From assembly GCA_036784855.1 (NCBI GenBank), contig JAZDSV010000046.1, positions 1 to 64,000 on the forward strand: a stretch of DNA of 64,000 bases. The letters are read 5' to 3'. This document shows, piece by piece, positions 31,604 to 41,281 of the stretch. Below the pieces are notes generated by a model. The model did not search any database. It worked only from the letters and a program-made list of their open reading frames with translations, and had not been told where the DNA came from. The translations under genes and the position numbers were made by a program. This DNA comes from Aphelidium insulamus (taxonomy: Eukaryota; Aphelidiomycota; Aphelidea; Aphelidiaceae). The number at the start of each line of letters is the position of its first letter. The stretch's first letter is position 1.

Positions 31604-32591
31604 GGCCCGCAATAAAGATGGTGTCTGCTTCTATAGACTATGTGCTTATATATGAGAGAATGCCCACCCGCGCTATATAGCTCACCGCACACACACTGCT
31701 TATAATTGACTGTCTGCCATGTCACACCGATGACGTGGCAGTGAACACACACACACACTGTTCATGTCATCAGTGGTCTCCCACGCGCAAACAGTGCGCG
31801 CCCGTCAGTGTTGCTACACAGGCACACTGTGCGGATGCAGTTGACATATGATGACACTCTATTCATGATATTGTTCCCGTGGGTGGGAGTGTAGGTGCAA
31901 TTGTTACGGTACGTTAGGCTGATACCCGGCTAGACGTTGCGATGCCGAGCAATCACCCGACTCTGCTCCCACTCGGCGTACATGTGTATGGCCGTTCGAA
32001 TGGCGAGCCGACCACATTTGGCCAGCCACACGGCACAACGATAACCGCTCTTCATTGGGCGCAGTCTGGCGGATGTTAGTCTGCTGTTTGTACTGTCCAC
32101 GTGGTGGATGCTTGCCTGCGTGGCTTTCGAGTGCGCTCTGACTGGTTGCCAACGGCTGACTGGCTGGTGTTGCATGTTGGCAGTGCCACGGACTCGGCCG
32201 TGTAAAATGTGGCGATCAGTGACATGTTCTGTAGGTTGGTTGGTTGTGTGTGTGTGTATGAGAGAGAGAGTTGGTAGAGCGTATGTCGTTGCTGGAAGTG
32301 CAGAGTTGGTGTAGAAGAGGACGGTGGGTCCTGGCTAAAAATAGCCACTCTTTCATGGCCGTCGTCCAGACAGCTCAACTTTTAGAGCAGCATATAAATC
32401 GCTACTAATCCCACAAGCCGACTGATCTGGCATTCTCAACTGGTACCAGTGTGTGAACAGGAGGTTGTTATTTGTGTTTGTTGACAGTATTTAATTAATT
32501 GATGGTAATATATATATATATATATATATATATATGGGAAGAACTGTTGCTCCCCGACAACATAATGATAGTTGCCTTGACTATCGATCAT
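31604..32591. other. Intergenic with inverted repeat and (TA)n; possible small minus-strand gene
   Basis: An 11-bp near-perfect inverted repeat lies at 31714-31741. On the minus strand at 31930-32320 two overlapping frames look partly protein-like (MSLIATFYTAESVALPTC; MKSGYRCAVWLAKCGRLAIR), with a TATA-like CATATAAATC near 32388, but I cannot build a convincing gene. A (TA)n tract lies at 32508-32534. Confidence 0.4.
31714..31741. repeat. Inverted repeat with ACGT core
   Basis: CTGCCATGTCA and TGACGTGGCAG are 11-bp arms with one mismatch around a 6-bp spacer. The right arm contains TGACGTGG, a CRE/ACGT-type bZIP site. It could be a regulatory palindrome or a 3'-end hairpin of the preceding gene. 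Confidence 0.45.
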
Positions 32592-33359
32592 TTATTGCCA
32601 ACTATAACGCCGCTTTTCAGTGTACAGCCACCAAAAAAAGAGCACCTGCCCAGATAACATATATGCTGGAACCACTAGCACAAACACAATCGGATTAGGC
32701 AGAAAATAGGCCACCACGACGCCAGGAAACATGGCAACATGCACTACATAGAGCACAAATGGTAGCCCCATCACTCGAAGCACGGTGTAAGTTGTGTGGC
32801 ACATTCCACCGGGTCTGCATATTCGTGCAAGTATTTCACGCAGTGAGGTGCTCTGATCAATTGCTTCAGCGTTGCTCAGCTGCAATACATCCCGAGGATC
32901 GCCAGCACTAGAGTCCTGTGCAAGCTGGTCGCCAGATAGCAACGGTTGACACAGATCACCGACATCCCCGTCTCCAAAAATGAAACCCAACCCTGACGTT
33001 CGTGTCAAGTATCGGGCGTGTTGTGCGACGCACGACTTGATTCTGGCCAGTGCGTTCCGTGAGGTTGCACCGTCAGCCACCGCATGATCGTACTGGGGCT
33101 GTATTGCACCACCTAGCGGCTCATTTGGCGCGTACCCGAGGCCAATTTGCCCGCTAGTCGCGCGCTCCAAGTCGTCGGGGCCATCAGTGGCATAAACACC
33201 GCTGGGGGCTGCATCAATGACGTGTTCATCGCCCCCGGCAAACTCTTCTAGATCATTTGGCAGCTCATATGACGCGCCTGATGCGCTCAATTCGTTAACA
33301 GGCGCGCCCTCGGCAACCGTGCAACACAACGCGGTTGCCGCCACAAGCACAACGCGCAT
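32592..33359 (-). CDS. Secreted/membrane protein with two C-terminal TM segments, unknown
   Basis: A single exon of 255 residues. The start MRVVLVAATALCCTVAEGAP is a signal peptide. An acidic, polar ectodomain of about 160 residues contains several Cys (IKSCVAQHARY, DLCQPLLSG, CRPGGMCHTTY). Two hydrophobic segments follow: VMGLPFVLYVVHVAMFPGVV and FLPNPIVFVLVVPAYMLSG; then comes FFWWLYTEKRRYSWQ. No family is recognised. It is divergent from the acyltransferase gene, 596 bp away. Confidence 0.6.
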   Translation of the reverse strand: MRVVLVAATALCCTVAEGAPVNELSASGASYELPNDLEEFAGGDEHVIDAAPSGVYATDGPDDLERATSGQIGLGYAPNEPLGGAIQPQYDHAVADGATSRNALARIKSCVAQHARYLTRTSGLGFIFGDGDVGDLCQPLLSGDQLAQDSSAGDPRDVLQLSNAEAIDQSTSLREILARICRPGGMCHTTYTVLRVMGLPFVLYVVHVAMFPGVVVAYFLPNPIVFVLVVPAYMLSGQVLFFWWLYTEKRRYSWQ

Positions 33360-33955
33360 TTTGAGAAATGCGAAAATATGGGATTATGGGAATGCGAAAA
33401 TTGAAAATAAAATTGGATTAGCTGAAAATGACTGGGGATCGAAAATGAAAGTGTCTGGTGCGATGACAAATGTTTGCTGTGAGCTCCGAATCGTAAAGCT
33501 TTCTTGTAAACTCTCTATAACTGCGTTTTTGTATACCAACGAAGGCGCATTTATCGTCGTAGTCACGTGGTCACATAAAGCTCAGCTGCGAAATGATTGA
33601 CGGAGGGTGCCCTACAAACACTCCTAACACATAAAGTATCATCTGCTGCATATCTGCTAATGTTTATGACATGTGTACACTGATCACTTGCATAAAATGT
33701 AGTATGCATCATTGGCGTTATCATCGGCGTTATCATGCAATATATGTCTGCATGGCGGTGGTCACAATATAGTAGCTTGAGAGGCTATGCCCAATATAAC
33801 TATGCCTGTTGGTTGCTAATAATTCAACGTGCTGGATATTCAAAGGCATATTTATTAATTATTAATGCAATAATACGCGCTTGTCGCTTATTCATCAACG
33901 TGCAAAAGTGGCGCACGGCTCACACGCGCGAAAAAGAAGAAAATTTAATTTGAAC
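33360..33955. other. Divergent intergenic region
   Basis: Upstream of both the 33359 (minus) and 33956 (plus) genes. GGCGTTATCAT is repeated at 33714 and 33726. No gene called. Confidence 0.4.
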
Positions 33956-36542
33956 ATGAACGTGGCCGTGGCTTTCATCCTGGCTGCTTCCGTGCTTGGC
34001 TGCCATGCACTGGGGGACAGCGTGAATGCTGCATCATCTGCAACTACTAGTGTCAAAGGGCTGGATGGCATTTACAACGTGTCGGCGCTGCCAATGCCGC
34101 CTGCTCTGCCAAGTGCCGCGTGCATTGGACAGCTATCGCACGTGCTAGAGAGCTCTCCGTTCTCGTTGGCGTACGCGGTCGACGCGTGGGGCAAGCCGTC
34201 TGGCATACTTACTGGTGCGGCGGTGGCGCTGGGCGAGTTTGACGAGTGCGTGGACATTGAGGTGGACAGGGTCACGCGCTTCAACTACGTGCTGGCCAAG
34301 GGACAGTTCATTGTGGGCGCGGTTAATCTGACCCTGGGCGCGCAGTTGGGATTTTGCGTGCCGGACAGTTGCGCGTCACTGCAGGATATCCGCGCACTGC
34401 TCGACCTCCTCGGATCGCTGTTTGGCGACGGTGATGGCGACGATGGCGATGATATATACTCTGCCCTGGCTGCAGAGACCTTGGGCACGGCCAAATTCAA
34501 CCAGCTTCATTCGATGCGCCGCGGTATAGCGGCTTCGATGCGCCAGACACTGCGCCCCTCGGCAGTGGGTCTGCTGGCGTCAAAGCACGGTGCAAGCCCC
34601 ATCGATGCGCTGGGAATCCGCCTGCACGTGACAGAGTCGCACCCACAAACTGCGGCCGACTGGAGTGCAGGCGCCGTCGCAATCACCGTCATCTTCTCCG
34701 TGCTGGCCGCGTTTATTGTTCTGGGCACCGCCTACGATCATTTCGCGATCCAGCATGAGCCAGTGGACTCTGCCGTGCCGTCTCGTGCCACCACTTCCGA
34801 CCTGCCGCAGCAGGCTGATAGTGGCCGTTCCAGTGCAGCGACGCTGTTCCCCAAGCCATACAGTGGAGCAGTGTTCTCGGAAGAGGGTAGTGGAGCCAGA
34901 CAGCCGCTGCTGCCTGTCGCTGCCGTAGCACCCAAGAATTCTTCAACTCACGAGTCGTTCCTGGTCCGCCTGCTGCTCTGCTTCTCGCTGTACCGCACCG
35001 GCGCCGTATTGTTCTCCACGCGCCGTGCACCTGCCATGAAGTCGCTGGCGGTGCTGGATGTGCTGCGTGTCATCTCCATCCTGTGGATCCTGACTGCGCA
35101 CACGTGTTCCGAGATGATTATGCACCTGCCTGGTAAGCAGACACTGTTGCCGTGAAATGTATCCAGGTGTTGACGTTGATCAACGTAGTCAATTTGACCA
35201 GCATTTTGGAGACAATGAAGCAGTGGCAGTTGACCTTTATGGAGAACTCGTTCATTGCCGTGGACACGTTCTTCTACCTGAGGTACTGGCAGTTGCTATA
35301 GTGTTTTTGCTGGTGCTTGTGCCCGTGTGCTTGCTCGCTTCTTTCCCTAGTTGCCTGTATTTCTTGTACTTATAATTTATTGTAGTTCCTTCATTGCCAC
35401 GTATTCGATGTTGGCATCACCGCAGAACTTGAAGAAATTTTCGTACCTTCGTTACGTGGTGTTGCGCTACCTGCGCCTCACGCCATCCTATGCCGCCATG
35501 CTGGCCATGCACATCTTCTTGGTGCCACACCTTGGTCGCGGCCCCACCTGGTACACTGTTTACGAGAAGTTGGAGAACTGTTCGCGCTACTGGTGGACGC
35601 ACTTGATTTACATCAACAACTTTTACCCCGCCAAGATGGACGATGAGGCGAGTGGCTTATTCATTGTTAAGAATCGCCATGCTAAATGTTCGTAGTGCAT
35701 GCCGTGGACGTGGTACCTGGCCACCGACTATCACTGGTACCTGATTGCACCGCTGTTTGTGCTGATGCTGGCGTCCACCAAGTACCGCAAGGCCGGCGTC
35801 TACTTGTCGATCGGTGTGATGGTGGCGCAGTTTGCATGGACATTTGCCATATCATTCGCCAAGGAGCTCCCGGCGCTGGCGTCGCTGACCAACGACTCCC
35901 TGAACCTGGAAAACATGATGGCGGAGCACAGCGCCTGGCAGACCCACTTCTACATGCCGTTCTACAACCACTTCACTGTATTCTTGAGCGGTGTGCTGGC
36001 GGCGTACGCGTGCACCCGCTGGCGCGGCTGGACACTCAGCCAGGGCCAGGTGTGGGTGTGTCATGCGGTGGCTGCGGCCACGTTGCTGGCCACGGTGTAC
36101 CTGCCGTACGATTTCATCCACCACGGCACCAGATGGTCGGTGGCAGGCAACGCGGCGTACAACTACTTTTCGCGGCTGTCCTGGGCAATTGGACTGACTG
36201 CCGTGGTGATGCCGTCGGTGCTGAGTGGCGCCGAGTCCGTACGCCTACTGAACGCCGTGTGGCAGTGGCCCGTGTGGCGTATTATGGCTCGCCTTACAGT
36301 ATGTGGTTGTGATTGTTCTATTGAAAGCCGTTGGTAAACAGTTATAGTACGGTGTCTATCTGGTGCACTGCATCCTAATCAACATCTACTTTGGCAACAT
36401 GATGCGCGAGGCGCCATTCACCGCCATGTATGCGTCGCTTGCTGTTGGCGGTATCGCCTTCTGGAGTTATCTGGCTGCCGCATTGCTGTTTGTCGGTGTG
36501 GAGGCGCCGGCCGCTAGCATCGTCAAGCTGCTGCTGCGCTGA
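33956..36542 (+). CDS. NRF-6-type acyltransferase 3 membrane protein
   Basis: Five exons: 33956-35132, 35189-35282, 35386 to about 35651-35665, 35696-36298 and 36348-36542; about 775 residues. MNVAVAFILAASVLGCHALG is a signal peptide. The NRF (nose resistant to fluoxetine) N-terminal domain follows with conserved Cys: AACIGQLSHVLESS, SLAYAVDAWGKPSGI, GEFDECVDIEV and GFCVPDSCASLQDI. A membrane segment (AVAITVIFSVLAAFIVLGTA) and the acyltransferase 3 membrane domain complete it: SLAVLDVLRVISILWILTAH (His likely catalytic), AVDTFFYLSSFIATYSML, YVVLRYLRLTPSYAAML, WYLATDYHWYLIAPLF and YGVYLVHCI. The family transfers acyl groups to lipids or sugars; substrates of NRF-6 proteins are unknown. The third intron end is uncertain: an obvious GT at 35652 is out of phase, and an in-phase GT at 35666 would give a 30-nt intron. 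Confidence 0.88.
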
Positions 36543-36814
36543 TTAAAATTTCAACTGAATAATGTAGCTGGACTGCGACAGCGATACGATATAAAATTCC
36601 AAAATAAATTCATTCTAGCCGCCGATATCACATGCATGCCGCTTGCCTGAAATGCCAGATGACCATTACAAGTTCTGATTGGCAGATGTGGCTGTGTCCA
36701 CGGCGAAACATCACCATTGGACAGAACATGGTCGGTGGCACAATGGTTAAAAACGCGTGACTAAATTACAGAGTTGCTTGCAGAACAGATACGATAAACT
36801 AAAACGCAGGCGAT
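36543..36814. promoter_or_regulatory. Upstream region of secreted-protein paralogue 1
   Basis: At 36678-36742 lies a block with two ATTGG (reverse CCAAT) motifs about 40 bp apart: GATTGGCAGAT and CACCATTGGACAGAACATGGTC followed by GGTGGCACA. A close copy lies upstream of the second paralogue, which suggests that it carries promoter elements duplicated with the gene. Confidence 0.5.
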
Positions 36815-37366
36815 ATGCACCTCACTCACCTATTGATGATGGCCACTGTGTTGGCGCCCGCACTAATCATGGCGCGCAAAGTGGGCTACTCGTACATCAC
36901 GTGCAATGTATACGTCGCGTCTTCCAGTGCACTAAAGCTGTATGCGAACGGGCATGTGGTCAAGATCAGCCGCAAATCTAGCCTCAATTCAATCAAGGCG
37001 TTTCACTATGACCAAGTGAAAGTAAACAAGGGCACCATGCTCAAATTGTACGTCACTGGCAGCGACAAATTCATGGCGCACACCCGCTGCTACTTCCCCA
37101 AAACCGGCCAGCCTTTCACCGACGAGACTGGTACCGGGTCCTTGTGGCGCTACGTTGACCCCGCCGACAAAACCAAGCCAACATTCAAAACGCTGGAACA
37201 GTGCCGAAACGGGCAATACAATTCGCCGCAGTTTGTGGGAGTGCGCGGGTCTGACTGCAAGCCAACTCATGCAAAGAAGCCGGCAAGCTCCAATACTACG
37301 CCATACTACGTTCTGGATCCTGCGGTGTTGATACGTATTCGCATCAACTACAGCGGTGACCATTAA
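36815..37366 (+). CDS. Secreted Cys protein, tandem paralogue 1
   Basis: A single exon of 183 residues with an N-terminal signal peptide (MHLTHLLMMATVLAPALI). The mature protein has SYITCNVYVASSSALKLYA, KGTMLKLYVTGSDKF, HTRCYFPKTGQPF, LEQCRNGQY, FVGVRGSDCKPTHAKKP and YYVLDPAVL. It aligns over its whole length with the gene at 37828, with the same four Cys, two of them in TRCY and DCKP/KCKP. It is Lys-rich and beta-like in character. Family unknown; extracellular. A more distant third copy is at 46856-47596. Confidence 0.7.
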   Translation: MHLTHLLMMATVLAPALIMARKVGYSYITCNVYVASSSALKLYANGHVVKISRKSSLNSIKAFHYDQVKVNKGTMLKLYVTGSDKFMAHTRCYFPKTGQPFTDETGTGSLWRYVDPADKTKPTFKTLEQCRNGQYNSPQFVGVRGSDCKPTHAKKPASSNTTPYYVLDPAVLIRIRINYSGDH

Positions 37367-37827
37367 GTAGCGGTGTCGCTGGTCACTCAGTACATACTTA
37401 CAATATAAATGATTGCTTCACCCGGCAATTTATACATATGAAATGCATGGAATTAATGCAGCAAGCTGTTTTATTTGTTGAGTACGTAGAGATAAATTAC
37501 TACCGTCCAGCCGGCTCCATAACTGTTATATGAACCCCAATGCATTTCATTGGAGTGTCCGCTTGATGCCGGCGGATACGTGAGATTGTCAATTGCCAAG
37601 ACGCAGCTAGCGTCGTTGACAACGGAAACGGTCGACTATCAAACGTCCCACGAGACTCGACAATAATAGAAGAATAGAATGCGTTGCGTAGCATTCCAGG
37701 TTCCGATTGGCAGATAATGTTGTGTTCATGCAGATTAACACCATTGGACAAAGCATGGTCTATGGCACATGACTGCAGGAAGTGCACTCGCAAAGAATAT
37801 TGTTAAGAAAATCAGATTATAGCCTCA
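37367..37827. promoter_or_regulatory. Upstream region of secreted-protein paralogue 2
   Basis: At 37697-37775 it repeats the layout seen before paralogue 1: CCGATTGGCAGATAATGTTG, then CACCATTGGACAAAGCATGG and TCTATGGCACA. Both ATTGG motifs and their spacing are kept, while flanking sequence has diverged. A further CATTGG lies near 37549. Confidence 0.5.
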
Positions 37828-38382
37828 ATGAACATCATCGACATTATTATGGCCATTGTAGTGGCACTGCCGCTGACGGTGGTGCAAGCACTTGACTCGT
37901 ACTCATACATTACCTGCAACATTGCTGTCGCGTCCACGAGCCACTTCAAGCTATATGCTGGTAACAAACTTGTCCCCGTAAGTGAAAAGATCCGCTTGAT
38001 GTCCACGGACGGCTACCGCTACGAGAAGGTGAATGTCGTTAAAGACACAATGCTCAAGCTGTATGTGAGTGGTAGCGACAAATTCGCAGCGCGCACCCGT
38101 TGTTACTACCCCAACACTGGAAAACCATTTGACGACTCAACCGGGGCAAGATCCGCGTGGCGCCGTGTCGGCCCCCGGGTTAAATCCAAACCAACATATG
38201 TGACACTGCAGTCATGCGATAAGGGCGCGTTGAAGTGGTCCAGCACACCGCGGTTCATGGGTGTTCGCGGATCCAAATGCAAGCCTGTAAAGAGCAATCA
38301 GCCGTGGAGCTACAACATGCCACACTATGTGCTCGATCCGGCCGTGCTGACAGGCATCCGTAAACACTACTACGGTCCTTGA
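37828..38382 (+). CDS. Secreted Cys protein, tandem paralogue 2
   Basis: A single exon of 184 residues with signal peptide MNIIDIIMAIVVALPLTVVQ. It matches paralogue 1 throughout: SYSYITCNIAVASTSHFKLY, KDTMLKLYVSGSDKF, ARTRCYYPNTGKPF, LQSCDKGAL, FMGVRGSKCKP and HYVLDPAVL. Cys positions are the same as in the first copy. The conserved VLDPAVL near the C-terminus is not a known motif to me. Function unknown; both proteins are probably extracellular. Confidence 0.7.
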   Translation: MNIIDIIMAIVVALPLTVVQALDSYSYITCNIAVASTSHFKLYAGNKLVPVSEKIRLMSTDGYRYEKVNVVKDTMLKLYVSGSDKFAARTRCYYPNTGKPFDDSTGARSAWRRVGPRVKSKPTYVTLQSCDKGALKWSSTPRFMGVRGSKCKPVKSNQPWSYNMPHYVLDPAVLTGIRKHYYGP

Positions 38383-38513
38383 GTACTTTGTGCTGCCTAC
38401 AGCTCTTAAATACACACTGACTTCACCTTGAATATGTTGCACATAGTGCATACAGTTGTGTAAAGCTGGTTACATAGTCAGGACAGTGACTTGCACAGTT
38501 GTACCACTGCTTA

Positions 38514-39068
38514 ATGACCACGGAGAACGGAGCATTTCACACGCCGCGACTGCTGTCACCCACGGCCATGAGCGACGTCAGCGCGGACCTGTCGCTTGGC
38601 GCCAGTCAGGGTGCCTCTGCTTTTGCGCCTGGACGCGTTTATGTTCCGCCGCCCCACGGTGAAGGGGAGCCGGCGCCGCGTTACTTGATTGCCACCGCAT
38701 CGGCCACGGCCGCCCCGATCGCAGATTCAATGCACCATGGTAGCGTCAAGTTGCCGGCGACTAAAACGGCAGCTACAGAGTACGGCGACGACGATGAATA
38801 CGGCAGCGGCAGGGCAGCCGTGCCCATATCCATGGACAATCAGGCCACCACACCTAGTGAGCGGTGTCGCACCCTGCACCGACTATGTCTGCCGCCGTTC
38901 ACCGCGATGCCACGATGGTCATGGCGCACATATGCGTACAACATGCTGCTAATGCCGTTCCTGACCGGGGTGTCACAGGGGCTGGGCACGGCAACCGCGC
39001 TGTGGATCCTGGCAAGGCTGCGATTGCATTGGCGCGCGCTCTCACTCACAAACACGCCGATTAATTAG
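38514..39068 (+). CDS. Unknown protein with C-terminal hydrophobic segment
   Basis: A single exon of 184 residues. The first 130 are Ala/Ser/Pro-rich and polar (VYVPPPHGEGEPAPRY, EYGDDDEYGSG). The C-terminal 50 residues hold WRTYAYNMLLMPFLTGVSQG then LGTATALWILARLRLHWR, a hydrophobic hairpin or single tail anchor with Gly spacing. A disordered head with a Gly-containing C-terminal membrane helix recalls small outer mitochondrial membrane biogenesis proteins of the Mim type, but this is only a resemblance. Confidence 0.5.
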   Translation: MTTENGAFHTPRLLSPTAMSDVSADLSLGASQGASAFAPGRVYVPPPHGEGEPAPRYLIATASATAAPIADSMHHGSVKLPATKTAATEYGDDDEYGSGRAAVPISMDNQATTPSERCRTLHRLCLPPFTAMPRWSWRTYAYNMLLMPFLTGVSQGLGTATALWILARLRLHWRALSLTNTPIN

Positions 39069-39353
39069 AGGCTTTTTCTTTTTCTTTCTTTTTTTTTTCT
39101 TTTTTGGCTGGGCACTGCTAATAGATAGCCTTTGATACTTAACACGCAAACTGCTTTTACCTTGCTAATAGATAGCCTTAACACCCAAACTGCTTTTAGT
39201 TGTTTCCACATTTTTGAATCTGTCTATTAGCCATCTATTTCGTATCTATGTGTGTATCCTATAGTCTTCTTGTATCGTCGTACCATCGAATCTGGCTGCT
39301 GCTTGTAGTGCATTTGTAGAGAGTATTGGGTGAACGCATGCACGCGTTCAGCG
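39069..39353. repeat. Intergenic with short tandem duplication
   Basis: GCTAATAGATAGCCTT...ACACGCAAACTGCTTTTA at about 39117-39163 is repeated, slightly shortened, at about 39164-39201. A T/C-rich run (39070-39102) precedes it. No gene. Confidence 0.5.
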
Positions 39354-41038
39354 TCACCGCGGCATCTGTGCAATCATTATAGCGTCGACCTTGACTGCGG
39401 TGGCGGATTCATTTGCGTTTGCATTGGCCATCCGGGCAAATTCGTTGTATATTGAAGTAGTCAGGTGTTCCAGAGGCTTCTTTTCACGCATGGCCGGCCA
39501 GATGTACGGAGTGCGCCGTTCTCCGGATGGGGCTTCTTCCTGCGGCGGTGATCTGATCATGGCAGACACAGAGTCATGCGCGCCAAACTTGTCTGAAGGC
39601 TGCGACATCACTTGCCAGAATGCGCGAGGAGCGGCAATTATATAATCTTGTGCCGTGGCTTCGAACGAGAATTGGCGATCACTCTCGCCCAGGTTCGTCA
39701 GCTTTAAAGTTCCGTCAGCCGTGTAGACACGCAGCTCGTTGCCGCGGTTCAGCGCCGAGCAGCGCATCACCACGCCATCACACACAACCAGTGTGTCGGC
39801 GAAACCACGGTCGCGCTTCCTGGCCCGCTTGGACGGCACGGCTTGCTTCCACGATTCCTGCGCCAACACTTCCAAGAACGGCTTTTGGTCCTGGCGCGCC
39901 CATAACGCTGCCTCCTCAAACATTATTCCCAGGCTGGTGGCATAGTTGATAGTCGCGGCATTTGTGTGCGTCGAGGTTGTGTGCACATACGCCATCACGG
40001 TTACGAAAGACGCGTCCCTGACGCTGAGACTTTGCAGCTTGATATCGTTATGGATGCCGCTGTAGTTTGGCTGTTTGGCACGGATGCGGTTGCGGCGCCA
40101 CCATCGCTTCACGCGCGTCATTACACGTCCGAAAAAGTGCCGCACTTTGTGCCATACATCTTTGTGCCATATATCGCGTCGTTGACTGCGCGCCTCTTGG
40201 TCTTGCTGCTGTTCATGCTGCTGCGCTGCAGCTGTGCCGAAAAGAATAGAGTCTCGGTCGGGGATGCTGAATCGCATTGGAGCCACGGCGTAGCAGTCAT
40301 CACCCGTGCAGTACGCGCGCTCGCTGTCCTGAGTGACCAGCGCATTGTCCTTGTTGTAGCCAAATGCAAGCTTGACCTCTCGGTGGGCAGGCAGAGGTTG
40401 TGGCGTGGCCTCCTGGACGCTCGTGCTACTACTTTCATCTTCCCATGGCCTTGTTCGTGTCTGTTCACCCCCTGATCCGTCGCCTTCACCCAGGCCAAAA
40501 CTTTCCCTGGGCGCAGAACGACCCGGGCGCAGCGGTGGTGGTGAGATTATCGTCAATGGACCTTTACTGGAAACGTGCACGCGCAATTGCTGCTGCAGCA
40601 ATTTTGCCAGCTCATCCGCGGTAGGAACACGACGACGGCCATGCTTCGGTGTGCTAGCGGCGGTTCCATGAGGGGTGGCCGCAGCCGTGGTACACACTTC
40701 GGTATTTGGCTCCGTGGCGCAATTGTCCCTATTCCGCTTGCCAGTCACGAACTTAGCCCACGGATTGTAATCTGCAGGGCAAATCCTTGTCACGCTTATT
40801 GCTTACAAGCATTATTGAGCAAACCTGAATGGGGTGGTGGATGTGACTGCGATCGTTGCAATTTTTCCAGCGCATAGCGAGTAAGTCGCGGCGTTGCTGG
40901 TGCAACGCCACCATTAGCGTCGCCGGGTGTGTTGCCGTGCTTGTGAGCCACGTCCATTGCGCCGCATGCAAGCGTGCAAATAACACAGTACAGCAAGAGC
41001 GCCACTACAGATGTTTTCGTGGCGTGGTGGCGCGGCAT
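39354..41038 (-). CDS. Secreted protein with weak PP2C-like C-terminal region
   Basis: Two exons on the minus strand: 41038 to about 40828 and about 40771 to 39354, about 540 residues. The start MPRHHATKTSVVALLLYC then VICTLACG is a signal peptide; an internal short intron with an uncertain acceptor follows (CAG at about 40772 or AAG at about 40788). A long polar linker and a basic stretch (RRDIWHKDVWHKVRHFFGRV, KRWWRRNRI) lead to a C-terminal part with DTLVVCDGVVMRCSALNRGN, LRVYTADGTLKL and QFSFEATAQDYIIAAPRAFW. This ordering resembles PTC7-like PP2C phosphatases (strand, N.GD, QF.F, D.I..A.D), but the metal-binding Asp residues are missing, so it would be inactive. That relation is tentative. 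Confidence 0.5.
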
Positions 41039-41281
41039 CTTGGCTGCGTGCGTAGCCAAATCGAAAAAATGTCGAGTGGAAAAGGGCGCACAACGCGTGT
41101 GCACCTCAATTGGTCACGCGTTTCCTTCCTGGCCTCTCATTGGCTGGAACGTGATTTGTGTGCACTGTTACAAATGCGGGGAATGAAAATCGGACAGTGA
41201 AGAACAGAAAATTAGCTGAACATCATCAAGCTCAGTGTATTCAGTTCAGTTACACTAAAGCTGCACATGGCGTCATCAAAC

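Noticed and set aside
36733-36770. tRNA-like GGTGGCACAATGGTTAA
   Set aside because: No cloverleaf can be completed; it is part of the duplicated upstream block of the secreted-protein genes.
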